A program made the position numbers and the translations under genes. The notes under the pieces are model-generated. The model made no database searches, was not told where the DNA came from, and saw only the letters and a program-made list of their open reading frames with translations. A stretch of DNA of 64,000 nt, taken from assembly GCF_014197205.1 (NCBI RefSeq), contig NZ_JACIFD010000002.1, positions 1 to 64,000 on the forward strand, written 5' to 3'. Of this stretch, positions 17,748-26,267 are shown one piece after another. The DNA is from Canibacter oris. GTDB lineage: Bacteria; Actinomycetota; Actinomycetes; Actinomycetales; Microbacteriaceae. The first letter of the stretch is position 1. Every line of letters starts with the position of its first letter.

Positions 17748-18724
17748 GCGCTATTGAAAAGGCAACTCAGAAGAAGCTGGTTTTGATCAGCGGCCGCGCT
17801 TACCCGGAACTGGCAGAAAATGTCGGTAAAGAGCTAGGCGCTGAGGTGCTATCGACTGATACTCGCACGTTCGCAAGCGGCGAAATCTATACTCGCTTTA
17901 ACGAGAGCGTGCGCGGCGCAGACGCCTTCGTGATACAGAGCCACCTTGATCCAATCAATGAGAGCCTGATGGAGCAACTGATTATGGTGGATGCTCTGAA
18001 GCGTGCTTCCGCGAAGCGCATTACCGTGGTTGCGCCTTTTTACCCATACTCTCGTCAGGATAAAAAAGGCCGTGGCCGCGAGCCAATTTCAGCTCGTTTG
18101 GTTGCAGACCTGTTTAAGGCTGCTGGTGCGCACCGAATTATGTCGGTGGATTTGCATGCTTCGCAGATTCAGGGCTTCTTCGATGGTCCGGTAGACCACC
18201 TCTTCGCGATGCCAGTGCTGTTGGAGCACTTCCGCCAGAGTTTTAAAGATCGCGATGATCTCACCATCGTGTCACCTGACATGGGTAGGGTGCGAGTTGC
18301 AGACGTGTGGAGTGACCAACTTGGTGCGCCACTAGCGATTATCCATAAGCGGCGTGATCCGAAGGTGGCAAACCAGGTTAGCGTGCACGAAATTGTCGGT
18401 GACGTGAAAGACCGCTGGTGCTTGATGGTGGACGACATGATTGACACCGGCGGTACCATTGCTAAAGCGGCGGAAGCGCTGGTAAAGAACGGTGCTCGTG
18501 GTGTGACAATCGCCGCAACCCACCCGATTTTCTCTGGTAAAGCCCCAGAGGTGCTGAATGCTCCGCACATTGATCAGGTGGTTGTGACTGACACTGTGCC
18601 GGTGAACGCAGAGAAGCGCTTTGACAAGCTCACGGTGCTGTCAATTGCACCACTCTTGGCAAAGGCAATTCGTGAGGTGTTTGAGGATGGCTCTGTTACC
18701 AGCATGTTCGAGGGCGCAGCTTAA
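17744..18724 (+). CDS. prs: Ribose-phosphate pyrophosphokinase
   Basis: Makes PRPP from ribose-5-phosphate and ATP for purine, pyrimidine, His and Trp synthesis. Two phosphoribosyltransferase-type halves; RQDKKGRGREPIS flexible ATP loop, DLHASQIQGFFD (metal site) and the PRPP loop DDMIDTGGT near residue 230. 326 residues, full length. It overlaps glmU by ATGA, the usual coupled actinobacterial pair. A strong terminator follows. The rplY-pth genes often found next in actinobacteria are not here. Confidence 0.97.
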   Translation: MSAIEKATQKKLVLISGRAYPELAENVGKELGAEVLSTDTRTFASGEIYTRFNESVRGADAFVIQSHLDPINESLMEQLIMVDALKRASAKRITVVAPFYPYSRQDKKGRGREPISARLVADLFKAAGAHRIMSVDLHASQIQGFFDGPVDHLFAMPVLLEHFRQSFKDRDDLTIVSPDMGRVRVADVWSDQLGAPLAIIHKRRDPKVANQVSVHEIVGDVKDRWCLMVDDMIDTGGTIAKAAEALVKNGARGVTIAATHPIFSGKAPEVLNAPHIDQVVVTDTVPVNAEKRFDKLTVLSIAPLLAKAIREVFEDGSVTSMFEGAA

Positions 18725-18750
18725 GGTACAGAGTAGCGTAACTGTATGAG

Positions 18751-18787
18751 GTGAAGCGGCAGCTGCGGCTGCCGCTTCACCCTTTTA
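18751..18787 (+). terminator. Rho-independent terminator of glmU-prs
   Basis: Perfect 13-bp stem (18751-18763 with 18768-18780, loop TGCG) followed by CCTTTT. The 120 bases between it and the convergent scfR stop contain nothing I recognise. Confidence 0.85.
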
Positions 18788-18905
18788 CTGATACCCGTGC
18801 GGCGAGCATTCTCATTGCCGCCGCCGCGTTTGATGTGCCGCCCCGTGCACAGTAGCCTGCGCTGTTCCGCCCTGTTGCAGCGCTGAGCTGCTGCGGATGA
18901 TCCCG

Positions 18906-20399
18906 TTAATCGAGCACCTGATTTCTAGCATCCGAGTGATTGGTCAGAAACTCGTACATCTCGGTTTCATCAACACCAGGGAAGGTGCCTGTTGGCAGAG
19001 GGGCCAAAATATTTTGGTGCATTTTGGCGCTTGCCCAGCTCTTACCCTCCCAGCGCTGCAGCAGTTCCTCGGTGGGGTGTTTGCAGCAGCTCAAATCAGG
19101 GCAGCCGGAGGCGCGCCGCACCGGTGTTTCCCGCCCGCGGAACCACTTGGCATCATCAAAACCCACGCCACAGGTAATCGAAAAACCTCCATCTGCGGTG
19201 TCGCCGGTTTGCACGGTAGACCAAAAAGTGCCAACCGGAGTGTCGGTATATTGGTAAAACTCATTGGTGCGGTTGCGACGGTGGAAAGCAACTCGACCCG
19301 GCCAGTTCTTACACACCATCTGCCCCTCAATGTTGCCGCCGGAGTCGGTTGGGAAGGGCAGTCCGTCGTTGGAGTAGCCACGAATCATGCCGCCTGCCGC
19401 ATCGGTGCGATAGAAATGTGTGCGCAGCCCCAGGTGTGTGGTTGCAAGGTTAGTAAAACGGTGAGCTGCGGTCTCGTGGGTTACTCCGAAAGCGTCGCGC
19501 AGATCCTCAATCGCAAGATTGCGTGAACGCTTCGCGCTTTGTAAAAACTGTACCGCTGCTTTTTCGGGCATTAGACAGGCTGAAGCGAAGTAGTTAATCT
19601 CCAGTCGCTGCTGTAAAAACTCTTTGTAATTACCGGGTTGTTCGTGACCCAGCACGCGGTGCGCCAGCGCTTGCAGGGCGAGGGCGCGGAGCCCGTGCCC
19701 GCCGGGGATGGACGCTGGCGGAAGATAAATACGGCCGTTCTCAAAATCGGTGATACTGCGCGTATTTGGGGGTAAATCATCAACGAATATCAGCGAGAAC
19801 CCCAGCTTCTGTGCCAGTACGTCAACGGTGCGGTGCGTCAGCGCCCCGCCGGTGTGCCCCACGGAACGCATTAAATCAGCGGCCAGTGCTTCGATTTCGG
19901 GCAGATAAAAATCACGCTGCCGCATCTCGGAGCGAATATCGGTGTTGGCGCGTCGCGCGCCCTCCGGGGTGGCAGCTTGCTGCTGCGCCTGACGCTGCAC
20001 CTCTCGGGCGAGGCCAACTAAGGCTTCTAGCGCTTCGTCGCTAACCTTCTTGAGAGAGCGTACCTTCGGCAGCTGTAACTGCTGATAGCTGTTGCCCTGC
20101 TGCAGCTGTGCGAAGGCGATTTCCAGGGCGCTGCGTTTGCTCGGCGGCTCCAGCGTAAAAAATTCACTAACACTGACCTGCAACTCTGCGGCGAGCTGCT
20201 GCAGCAGGGTGATTTTAGGCTCGCGTTTGCCGTTTTCGAAGTTTGATAGCTGGCTGATGCTGAGCCCAACACGGCTGCTTAGCTGCTCCAGGGTTAGACC
20301 CGCTTCTTTGCGGAAATGCTTCAAGCGTTTGCCAAGCAAAAGCGAACGGCTGCTGTCTGATAGTGAACCGTTGTTATCAAGTTGGTTAAAATCTGGCAT
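18906..20399 (-). CDS. RamB/ScfR-type short-chain acyl-CoA regulator (XRE-ImmA-like)
   Basis: 497-residue regulator with three parts: an XRE helix-turn-helix (about residues 20-80, LTLEQLSSRVGLSISQLSNFENGK), a middle region resembling the ImmA/IrrE peptidase family (ALAHRVLGHEQP, where the HExxH motif is degenerate as HRVLGH), and a C-terminal Cys-containing domain like the short-chain fatty acyl regulator domain (SGCPDLSCCKHP). In corynebacteria the homologous RamB controls acetate and central carbon genes. It is divergent from pckA with a palindrome in between, so it may regulate pckA and itself. The ATG at 20399 has TATAAT six bases upstream; the longer frame to 20534 crosses the promoter and is rejected. 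Confidence 0.87.
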   Translation of the reverse strand: MPDFNQLDNNGSLSDSSRSLLLGKRLKHFRKEAGLTLEQLSSRVGLSISQLSNFENGKREPKITLLQQLAAELQVSVSEFFTLEPPSKRSALEIAFAQLQQGNSYQQLQLPKVRSLKKVSDEALEALVGLAREVQRQAQQQAATPEGARRANTDIRSEMRQRDFYLPEIEALAADLMRSVGHTGGALTHRTVDVLAQKLGFSLIFVDDLPPNTRSITDFENGRIYLPPASIPGGHGLRALALQALAHRVLGHEQPGNYKEFLQQRLEINYFASACLMPEKAAVQFLQSAKRSRNLAIEDLRDAFGVTHETAAHRFTNLATTHLGLRTHFYRTDAAGGMIRGYSNDGLPFPTDSGGNIEGQMVCKNWPGRVAFHRRNRTNEFYQYTDTPVGTFWSTVQTGDTADGGFSITCGVGFDDAKWFRGRETPVRRASGCPDLSCCKHPTEELLQRWEGKSWASAKMHQNILAPLPTGTFPGVDETEMYEFLTNHSDARNQVLD

Positions 20400-20405
20400 A
20401 GTTTG

Positions 20406-20411
20406 ATTATA
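20406..20411 (-). promoter_or_regulatory. -10 box of scfR-like gene (leaderless)
   Basis: Consensus TATAAT on the minus strand, six bases before the ATG at 20399. TTGACA immediately before it is too close to be its -35 element. Confidence 0.6.
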
Positions 20412-20415
20412 TGTC

Positions 20416-20432
20416 AAAAAATCAGATTTTTT
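20416..20432. promoter_or_regulatory. Perfect palindrome between scfR-like gene and pckA
   Basis: AAAAAATC-A-GATTTTTT, two perfect 8-base arms around one base. It lies just upstream of the -10 box of the regulator and 102 bases before pckA. This placement suits an autoregulatory operator shared by both genes, though A/T-rich palindromes also arise by chance. Confidence 0.45.
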
Positions 20433-20465
20433 ACAGGAGTGCCTGTCGTGAAATTTGAAAATAAG

Positions 20466-20471
20466 TAAAAT
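20466..20471 (+). promoter_or_regulatory. Possible -10 box of pckA
   Basis: TAAAAT, 63 bases before the pckA start. No convincing -35 element is seen. The leader holds a short GCCTG/CAGGC stem and ends in an AGGGGAG ribosome binding site. Confidence 0.35.
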
Positions 20472-20533
20472 AATTGAATTAAAGAGAGCCTGTAACCGGC
20501 AGGCCGCAATACCCGGGCAGGGGAGAAGTAACA

Positions 20534-22384
20534 ATGCCTACAGCAGAATTTACACCGCTGGTGCACGCAGTAGCAGATATCGAGACCGCCGCACCAACAG
20601 CTGACACCGCAGTAATCTCATGGGTCAAAGGGATTGCAGAACTCGTAAAACCAGAAAAGATCTTTTGGTGTGACGGCAGCGAAGCTGAGTGGCAGCTGCT
20701 GACCAGTGAAATGGTTGCTGCGGGCTCGCTGATCCAACTCAATAAAAGCATCCGCCCAAACAGCTTCTTAGCGCGCTCATCTGCCGACGATGTGGCACGC
20801 GTTGAAGACCGCACCTTCATCTGCTCAACTAAAGAAGAAGACGCTGGCCCAACCAACAACTGGTGCGCACCTGAGGAGATGATTGCCAAGCTGGAGCCGC
20901 TGTTTAACGGCGCGATGCAGGGCCGCACCCTCTACGTGATTCCATTCGCGATGGGTCCAGTTGGAGGCGCTATTACCCAGTATGGCTTGCAGATTACTGA
21001 CTCACCTTACGCGGTGCTTAACATGCACATTATGGCGCGTGTTACCCCGGATGTGTTGCGCGAGATTGAAGCTGGTAAGCAGTGGGTGCGCACTGTGCAC
21101 TCGGTTGGCGCACCACTAGCGCCGGGCGAGGCAGACAGCACCTGGCCATGTAACTCAGAGAAATACATCTGCCACTTCCCAGAAACCCTCGAAGTGTGGT
21201 CATTCGGCTCCGGCTATGGCGGTAACGCGCTGCTGTCTAAGAAGTGCTTCGCGCTGCGGATCGCCAGCGTCATGGGCCGCAACGAAGGGTGGCTCGCCGA
21301 GCATATGTTGCTCATCAAGGTGACCAACACCGACACTAACAAGACTTACAACGTTGCAGCTGCCTTCCCTTCAGCCTGCGGCAAAACCAACCTGGCGATG
21401 TTGCACCCAACAATTCCGGGTTGGAAGGTGGAAACCCTCGGTGACGATATCGTGTGGTTGCGCCAGGGCGAAGACGGTCGCGTTTACGCTATCAACCCAG
21501 AGCACGGTTTCTTCGGGGTAGCGCCGGGTACTGGGGAGGAAACCAATCCCACCGCGATGGAAACCATGTGGGGCAATACTATCTTCACTAACGTTGCGCT
21601 GACTGATGATGGTGATGTGTGGTGGGAGGGTAAAACTGCAGAAACCCCTGCGCACCTCATCGACTGGCAAGGCAAAGACTGGACACCAGATTCTGGCCGC
21701 GTTGCAGCGCACCCGAACTCTCGCTTCACAGTTGCTGCGATTCAGGCTCCAACAATCGCTGCCGAATACACCACCGCCCCAAGCGGGGTGCCGCTGGATG
21801 CAATCCTGTTTGGTGGCCGCCGCGCCACTAATGTGCCGCTGGTAGCTAAGGCTTACGACTGGCAGCATGGCGTTTTCATTGGTGCTACCATCTCCAGTGA
21901 GAAAACCGCTGCGCAGGAGGGCAACGTCGGTGAGCTGCGCCGTGATCCGTTCGCAATGCTGCCGTTCTGCGGTTACAACATGGCAGACTACTGGTCACAC
22001 TGGCTGGAAATGGGAGCCAAGCTCGGCGAGCACGCGCCACAAATTTTCCAGGTCAACTGGTTCCGCAAGGACGCTGATGGTCGTTTCCTGTGGCCAGGTT
22101 TCGGCGAAAATTCACGGGTGATTGACTGGATTCTGCGTGCTGTATCTGGCGAAGTTGCCGGGGTTGAGAAGGCCAACGGTATTGTGCCAGCACCTGGAGA
22201 GCTAAACCTTGATGGGCTGGAAATCAGTGACACAGATCTGGAACAGCTGTTTGCTGTTGACAAAGATTCTTGGCTGGCTGAGTGCGAGATGACTGAGGAA
22301 TACTTCGCGCAGTTCGGCGATAAACTGCCAGCGCAGCTAGGCGCAGAGTTGCAAAACCTGCGTTCACGCCTGCAGACCGCATAG
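20534..22384 (+). CDS. pckA: Phosphoenolpyruvate carboxykinase (GTP)
   Basis: Gluconeogenic enzyme that converts oxaloacetate and GTP to PEP, CO2 and GDP. 616 residues, normal for the GTP-dependent family. Motifs: P-loop [11 protein letters not shown] (about 279-289) with the family Cys, metal/GTP-binding GDDIVWLRQ, and [11 protein letters not shown] near 477. A strong ribosome binding site (AGGGGAG) precedes the ATG. It is divergent from the ScfR-like regulator, an arrangement that fits carbon-source control. Confidence 0.97.
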   Translation: MPTAEFTPLVHAVADIETAAPTADTAVISWVKGIAELVKPEKIFWCDGSEAEWQLLTSEMVAAGSLIQLNKSIRPNSFLARSSADDVARVEDRTFICSTKEEDAGPTNNWCAPEEMIAKLEPLFNGAMQGRTLYVIPFAMGPVGGAITQYGLQITDSPYAVLNMHIMARVTPDVLREIEAGKQWVRTVHSVGAPLAPGEADSTWPCNSEKYICHFPETLEVWSFGSGYGGNALLSKKCFALRIASVMGRNEGWLAEHMLLIKVTNTDTNKTYNVAAAFPSACGKTNLAMLHPTIPGWKVETLGDDIVWLRQGEDGRVYAINPEHGFFGVAPGTGEETNPTAMETMWGNTIFTNVALTDDGDVWWEGKTAETPAHLIDWQGKDWTPDSGRVAAHPNSRFTVAAIQAPTIAAEYTTAPSGVPLDAILFGGRRATNVPLVAKAYDWQHGVFIGATISSEKTAAQEGNVGELRRDPFAMLPFCGYNMADYWSHWLEMGAKLGEHAPQIFQVNWFRKDADGRFLWPGFGENSRVIDWILRAVSGEVAGVEKANGIVPAPGELNLDGLEISDTDLEQLFAVDKDSWLAECEMTEEYFAQFGDKLPAQLGAELQNLRSRLQTA

Positions 22385-22424
22385 TCTGCACGCCCGCTGC
22401 ACCCAACCTGCGGCGCCGGCGACC

Positions 22425-22469
22425 TTGTGCGCTTCGAGTTCTGCCCAACTCGGAGCGCACAACTTTTTT
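22425..22469 (+). terminator. Rho-independent terminator of pckA
   Basis: 14-bp stem (22425-22438 with 22449-22462, one G-T pair) and a six-T run at 22464-22469, 40 bases after the pckA stop. Confidence 0.88.
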
Positions 22470-22598
22470 CGCGGCTAGCTGGAGGGATAGGTCCGTCGCC
22501 GCATGAAATTGTAACAGCCTTGCGGTATGCGAGTCTGTCGGAAGCTGCGAAAACACCCCGGAAGCTGCTAAAGTTATTTATTGTTGCTGCAGCAACAA

Positions 22599-22672
22599 GC
22601 CCCTATAGCCCAACTGGCAGAGGCAGTAGACTTAAAATCTATTCAGTCAGGGTTCGAATCCCTGTGGGGGCA
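22599..22672 (+). tRNA. tRNA-Leu (anticodon UAA), short variable arm
   Basis: 74-nt cloverleaf: acceptor GCCCCTA/TGGGGGC with discriminator A; anticodon stem GTAGA/TCTAT around CTTAAAA (anticodon TAA); T-arm CAGGG-TTCGAAT-CCCTG. The variable loop is only about five bases, whereas leucine tRNAs normally have a long class II arm. Discriminator A73 fits leucyl-tRNA synthetase. CCA is not encoded. The rest of the 22385-22912 interval holds a terminator before it, a hairpin after it, and about 190 bases in which I see nothing until the lemA promoter. Confidence 0.85.
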
Positions 22673-22681
22673 CAATGTGAT

Positions 22682-22715
22682 GTCCCAAGACATATGTCCG
22701 TATTTGTCTTGGGAC
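22682..22715 (+). terminator. Hairpin after tRNA-Leu
   Basis: Perfect 11-bp stem (22682-22692 with 22705-22715) and a 12-base loop, 10 bases after the tRNA. Only GTTTG follows, so it is a weak intrinsic terminator or a processing signal. Confidence 0.55.
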
Positions 22716-22900
22716 GTTTGCCTTGCCAGGACTGGTTTAGCTGGTTTAAGTTTGCGAAGCACTATCTATCGCTTGCGAGCTTTGCGTAAACAAGAGTTTT
22801 CACTGCGGCGTCGCAAAAGCATTGCAAGAGCCAATTCTAACAGTCAGATAACCGTCTCGTAGGCAGCTAAATCTCCAGAAAGTTAGCAGTGAAAAAGCAA

Positions 22901-22906
22901 TAGACT
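22901..22906 (+). promoter_or_regulatory. -10 box of lemA (leaderless)
   Basis: TAGACT, six bases before the lemA ATG at 22913, with no ribosome binding site. Confidence 0.55.
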
Positions 22907-22912
22907 TGAACT

Positions 22913-23488
22913 ATGAATACAGGAACGATTGTGTTGCTAGCCGCCGTTGGGCTGGTGCTAATTCTAGGGCTCTATATCTGGCTCACCTACAACGGTTTGG
23001 TGCGCCTGCGTAATCGGGTAGATGAAGCCTGGAGCGACATCACGGTGCAGCTGAAACGCCGCGCTGATTTGATTCCGCAGCTGGTGGAGACTGTAAAGGG
23101 TTACGCGGCGCACGAGAGCGGAGTGTTTGAGGCAGTTACCCGCGCGCGGGCGGAGACCATCAGCGCGCAGAGTCCTGCAGAGGCATCAGTTGCTGAAAAC
23201 CATATGCAGACCGCGCTGAAGTCAATTTTCGCGGTAGCTGAGGCCTACCCACAGTTGCAGGCAAGTAAAAACTTCCTCGATTTGCAGGCTTCGCTAGTAG
23301 ACACAGAAAACAAAATTCAAGCTTCACGGCGCTTTTACAACGGCGGTGTGCGCGAATACAACACCAAGATTCAGCTTTTCCCGAATACTTTATTCGTGCG
23401 GGCAATGGGCTTTAAAGAGCGGGATTTCTTTGAGGTTGAGGATCTTGCGGCTATCTCTGAGCCACCACGTATTGATTTCGGCTCATAG
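22913..23488 (+). CDS. lemA: LemA family protein
   Basis: 191-residue membrane-anchored protein: one N-terminal membrane helix (about residues 5-25) followed by a helical bundle facing outside. LemA landmarks are YNGLVRLRNRVDEAWSDI near residue 27 and the central FYNGGVREYNTKIQLFPNTLF near residue 142. Exact function is unknown; it is often paired with membrane metalloproteases. Here htpX follows after 16 bases, so the two probably form a LemA-HtpX operon acting in membrane protein quality control. Confidence 0.92.
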   Translation: MNTGTIVLLAAVGLVLILGLYIWLTYNGLVRLRNRVDEAWSDITVQLKRRADLIPQLVETVKGYAAHESGVFEAVTRARAETISAQSPAEASVAENHMQTALKSIFAVAEAYPQLQASKNFLDLQASLVDTENKIQASRRFYNGGVREYNTKIQLFPNTLFVRAMGFKERDFFEVEDLAAISEPPRIDFGS

Positions 23489-23504
23489 CGAGTAAGGCAG
23501 AGCG

Positions 23505-24377
23505 ATGTACAGTGCGATCCGCAAAAATAAAATCAATACCGTGCTGATCATGCTGCTTTTTGTGGTTATCATTGGGGCGCTCGGATTGCTTGCCGGGTAT
23601 ATTTACGATAATCCCAGCATCACCATTTTTGCTGTCGGTGGTGCCACTATCTATGCACTGATTCAGTATTTCATGGCCTCGCGAATGGCGTTGTCTATGG
23701 CTGGGGCACGCGAGATTACTGCGGCAGAAAATCCGCGGCTGTATCACACCGTGGAAAATCTGGCGATAACCACCGGCATGCCGATGCCGCGAGTTTACAT
23801 TATTGACGATCCGGCCCCGAACGCTTTTGCGACGGGGCGTAACCCCGAAAACGCGGTTGTTGCAGCGACCACCGGGCTGCTTGAGATTATGTCTGACCGG
23901 GAGCTTGAGGGCGTGATGGCACACGAACTCGGACACGTTAAAAACTATGATATCCGGGTTAACATGATTGTCTACGGTTTGGTGGTTGCAATCGGAATGC
24001 TGGCGGATATGCTGATGCGGATGGCGTTCTTCGCGCGTGGTAACCGCAACAATAACCCCGCAGTGATGATTTTAGGGCTGATTGCTATGTTTGTTGCGCC
24101 GGTGATTGCGACTGTGGTGCAGCTGGCCATTTCCCGCCAGCGCGAGTATCTTGCTGATGCCACGGGCGCGCATGTCACTCGCGATGCCCCAGGCCTCGCC
24201 AGTGCGCTGCACAAGTTGCAAGAATACGGGCGGCCGCTGCAGCAGCAGAACAGCTCTATGGCCCATATGTGGATGGCGGATCCGCAACGCCCGGGTATGA
24301 TGCAGAAGCTGTTTGCGACGCATCCGCCTTTGCCTGACCGGATTCGCCGGCTGTTGGAGATGCAGGATAAGTTCTAA
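23505..24377 (+). CDS. htpX: Membrane zinc metalloprotease HtpX (M48)
   Basis: M48B-family membrane protease, 290 residues. Zinc motif HELGH at residues 140-144 with downstream Glu ligand in REYLADATGA. Two N-terminal membrane segments (about 12-55) and two more flanking the zinc motif (about 155-200). Family members degrade misfolded membrane proteins. The gene has a weak AAGGCAGAG ribosome binding site and is probably co-transcribed with lemA. Confidence 0.93.
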   Translation: MYSAIRKNKINTVLIMLLFVVIIGALGLLAGYIYDNPSITIFAVGGATIYALIQYFMASRMALSMAGAREITAAENPRLYHTVENLAITTGMPMPRVYIIDDPAPNAFATGRNPENAVVAATTGLLEIMSDRELEGVMAHELGHVKNYDIRVNMIVYGLVVAIGMLADMLMRMAFFARGNRNNNPAVMILGLIAMFVAPVIATVVQLAISRQREYLADATGAHVTRDAPGLASALHKLQEYGRPLQQQNSSMAHMWMADPQRPGMMQKLFATHPPLPDRIRRLLEMQDKF

Positions 24378-24521
24378 GCAGATACAAGTGGATAGCGATT
24401 GTTCAGTCAGTGACGGGCTATCCTGTAGCGTCCGAGTTTTATTATTTGTGCACAAAAATTACGGTATCGCACGAATCTCCCTGCAAACCTCGGCTGCTGT
24501 CAAAAACGCGGTTTTTTATGG

Positions 24522-24549
24522 TTGCAAAAATGCGCAAAAGTACTAATGT
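24522..24549 (+). promoter_or_regulatory. Possible promoter of aspA
   Basis: TTGCAA (24522-24527) and TAATGT (24544-24549) separated by 16 bases, 58 bases before the aspA start. The rest of the 230-base gap after htpX holds only an imperfect stem (GGATAGC/GCTATCC, 24390-24423) of doubtful meaning. Confidence 0.4.
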
Positions 24550-24607
24550 TTAAGGTAACCAACCAAGCGGATTTTACCGCTGTTAACTACATTGGAGTGA
24601 AACAAAA

Positions 24608-26098
24608 GTGACTGAGTTTTATGCGTCTGGCACTCGAACCGAAACCGATTCGCTGGGCAGTGTAGAAGTTCCGGCGAGTGTGTACTGGGGTGTGCATACT
24701 GCCCGAGCTATCGAAAACTTCCCAATCTCGCGCCGTCCGATCTCTGTTTATCCTGATTTTGTAAGGGCTTTTGCATGCGTCAAGCAGGCTGCTGCTCGCG
24801 CTAACCTGGAAATCGGGGCGCTGGAAGAGCAGCGTGCAACCCTGATTGACCGCGCCTGCGAAGATGTTAAAACTGGCATGCTGCACGATCAGTTTGTTGT
24901 GGGCGTGGTGCAGGGTGGCGCTGGTACCTCAACTAACATGAACGCCAACGAGGTTATCACTAACCGCGCACTGGAGCTGGCTGGCCGCAAGAAGGGTGAT
25001 TACGCCTTCATTAATCCAAACGACCACACTAACCGCAGCCAGTCAACCAACGACACCTACCCAACCGCAATCAAAATTGCTTTGGTGTTCTCAATCAAGT
25101 CACTGCTAGAAGAGCTCGCGCTTTTGGCAGACAGCTTTGAAGCTAAGGGTAAAGAGTTTGCTGGCATTTTGAAGGTTGGGCGCACCCAGCTCCAGGATGC
25201 GGTGCCGATGACCCTGGGGCAGGAGTTCAACGCATTCGCTGTGACCCTGCGCGAGGATGTTGACCGCCTCAATGAAGCAATGCGACTGCTTTACGAAGTG
25301 AACATGGGTGCAACCGCAATCGGCACCGGCATTAACGCTCCTAAGGGTTACAAAGAGGCTGTTATTAAACACCTGCGTGAGGTTACCGGTATTCCGCTAG
25401 AGACTGCAGGTGACCTGATTGAGGCAACCACAGACACCGGCGTTTTTGTGACCTTCTCAGGTGCCTTGAAGCGAGCGGGCCTGAAGCTTTCGAAGATTTC
25501 AAACGACTTACGTTTGCTGTCATCAGGCCCACAGGCTGGTCTCGGCGAGATTAACCTGCCGGCCCGCCAGGCAGGGTCTTCAATCATGCCGGGTAAGGTA
25601 AACCCGGTAATTCCAGAGTCTGTAACCCAGGTTGCTTACGCGGTTGCCGGCGCAGACGTGACAGTTTCTATGGCGGTTGAAGCAGGCCAGCTGCAGCTTA
25701 ACGCTTTCGAGCCAGTAATTGCCCACTCGCTGTTCCAGTCAATCACCTGGTTGGAGCGCGCATGCTACACCCTGCGCGTAAACTGTGTTGATGGCATTAC
25801 CGCAAACACCGAGAAACTCGAAGACACTGTGGCACGCTCAGTTACCGTGATTACCGCGTTGGCGCCGGTTATCGGCTATGCCGCTGCAGCGAAATTGGCT
25901 AAGGAAGCGCTCGCTACCAATGGCAATGTGCGTGAGATGGTTGTTTCTCAGGGTCTGCTGGGTGAGGCAGAACTTGATGAGCTGCTGCAGCCAGCAAAGC
26001 TGGCTGGTCTAACTCCGGACAGTGAGGATGCGCGCCAGGCGGGTAAAGTAACTCCGGCAACCGAGGTCGACTCAACGAGCGTCATGGGCGAAGCTTAA
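24608..26098 (+). CDS. aspA: Aspartate ammonia-lyase
   Basis: Deaminates L-aspartate to fumarate and ammonia; cytosolic tetramer of the fumarase/aspartase superfamily. 496 residues. Signatures are GGAGTSTNMNANEV (about 101-114), TQLQDAVPMTLGQEF (about 196-210) and the flexible SS loop GSSIMPGKVNP (about 325-335). The wording of the second motif (QDAVPMTLGQEF rather than QDATPLTLGQE) favours aspartase over fumarase C. GTG start with GGAG eight bases upstream. It is monocistronic, ending in a strong terminator. The C-terminal 20 residues are acidic and poorly conserved. Confidence 0.9.
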   Translation: MTEFYASGTRTETDSLGSVEVPASVYWGVHTARAIENFPISRRPISVYPDFVRAFACVKQAAARANLEIGALEEQRATLIDRACEDVKTGMLHDQFVVGVVQGGAGTSTNMNANEVITNRALELAGRKKGDYAFINPNDHTNRSQSTNDTYPTAIKIALVFSIKSLLEELALLADSFEAKGKEFAGILKVGRTQLQDAVPMTLGQEFNAFAVTLREDVDRLNEAMRLLYEVNMGATAIGTGINAPKGYKEAVIKHLREVTGIPLETAGDLIEATTDTGVFVTFSGALKRAGLKLSKISNDLRLLSSGPQAGLGEINLPARQAGSSIMPGKVNPVIPESVTQVAYAVAGADVTVSMAVEAGQLQLNAFEPVIAHSLFQSITWLERACYTLRVNCVDGITANTEKLEDTVARSVTVITALAPVIGYAAAAKLAKEALATNGNVREMVVSQGLLGEAELDELLQPAKLAGLTPDSEDARQAGKVTPATEVDSTSVMGEA

Positions 26099-26112
26099 CG
26101 ACGATAGAGTCA

Positions 26113-26147
26113 GGGGCTCTCGGGTTTAGATCCGAGAGCCCCTTTTT
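26113..26147 (+). terminator. Rho-independent terminator of aspA
   Basis: Perfect 11-bp stem (26113-26123 with 26132-26142) with a TTTTT tail, 14 bases after the aspA stop. The following 120 bases to the convergent gene end hold nothing recognisable. Confidence 0.92.
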
Positions 26148-26267
26148 GTTTGCTACGGCCGCCGGCTCGTCTTGGGTTTTTAGCGCACGGCTAGCAGCTG
26201 TGGCGCGATGAGACAGCGCTTGCTGTGGCGTACCGAGCGCAATCGCACTGGTGGCTATGGTTGAATG

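Noticed and set aside
18897-19526. 209-residue frame on the plus strand within the scfR-like gene
   Set aside because: Antisense to a well supported gene, no ribosome binding site or -10 box and no recognisable motif.
20412-20417. TTGACA directly before TATAAT upstream of the scfR-like gene
   Set aside because: Adjacent to the -10 box rather than 16-18 bases away, so it cannot serve as its -35 element.
23505-26098. Fumarase C as the identity of the 24608-26098 gene
   Set aside because: The LQDAVPMTLGQEF wording and neighbouring residues fit aspartate ammonia-lyase better than fumarase.
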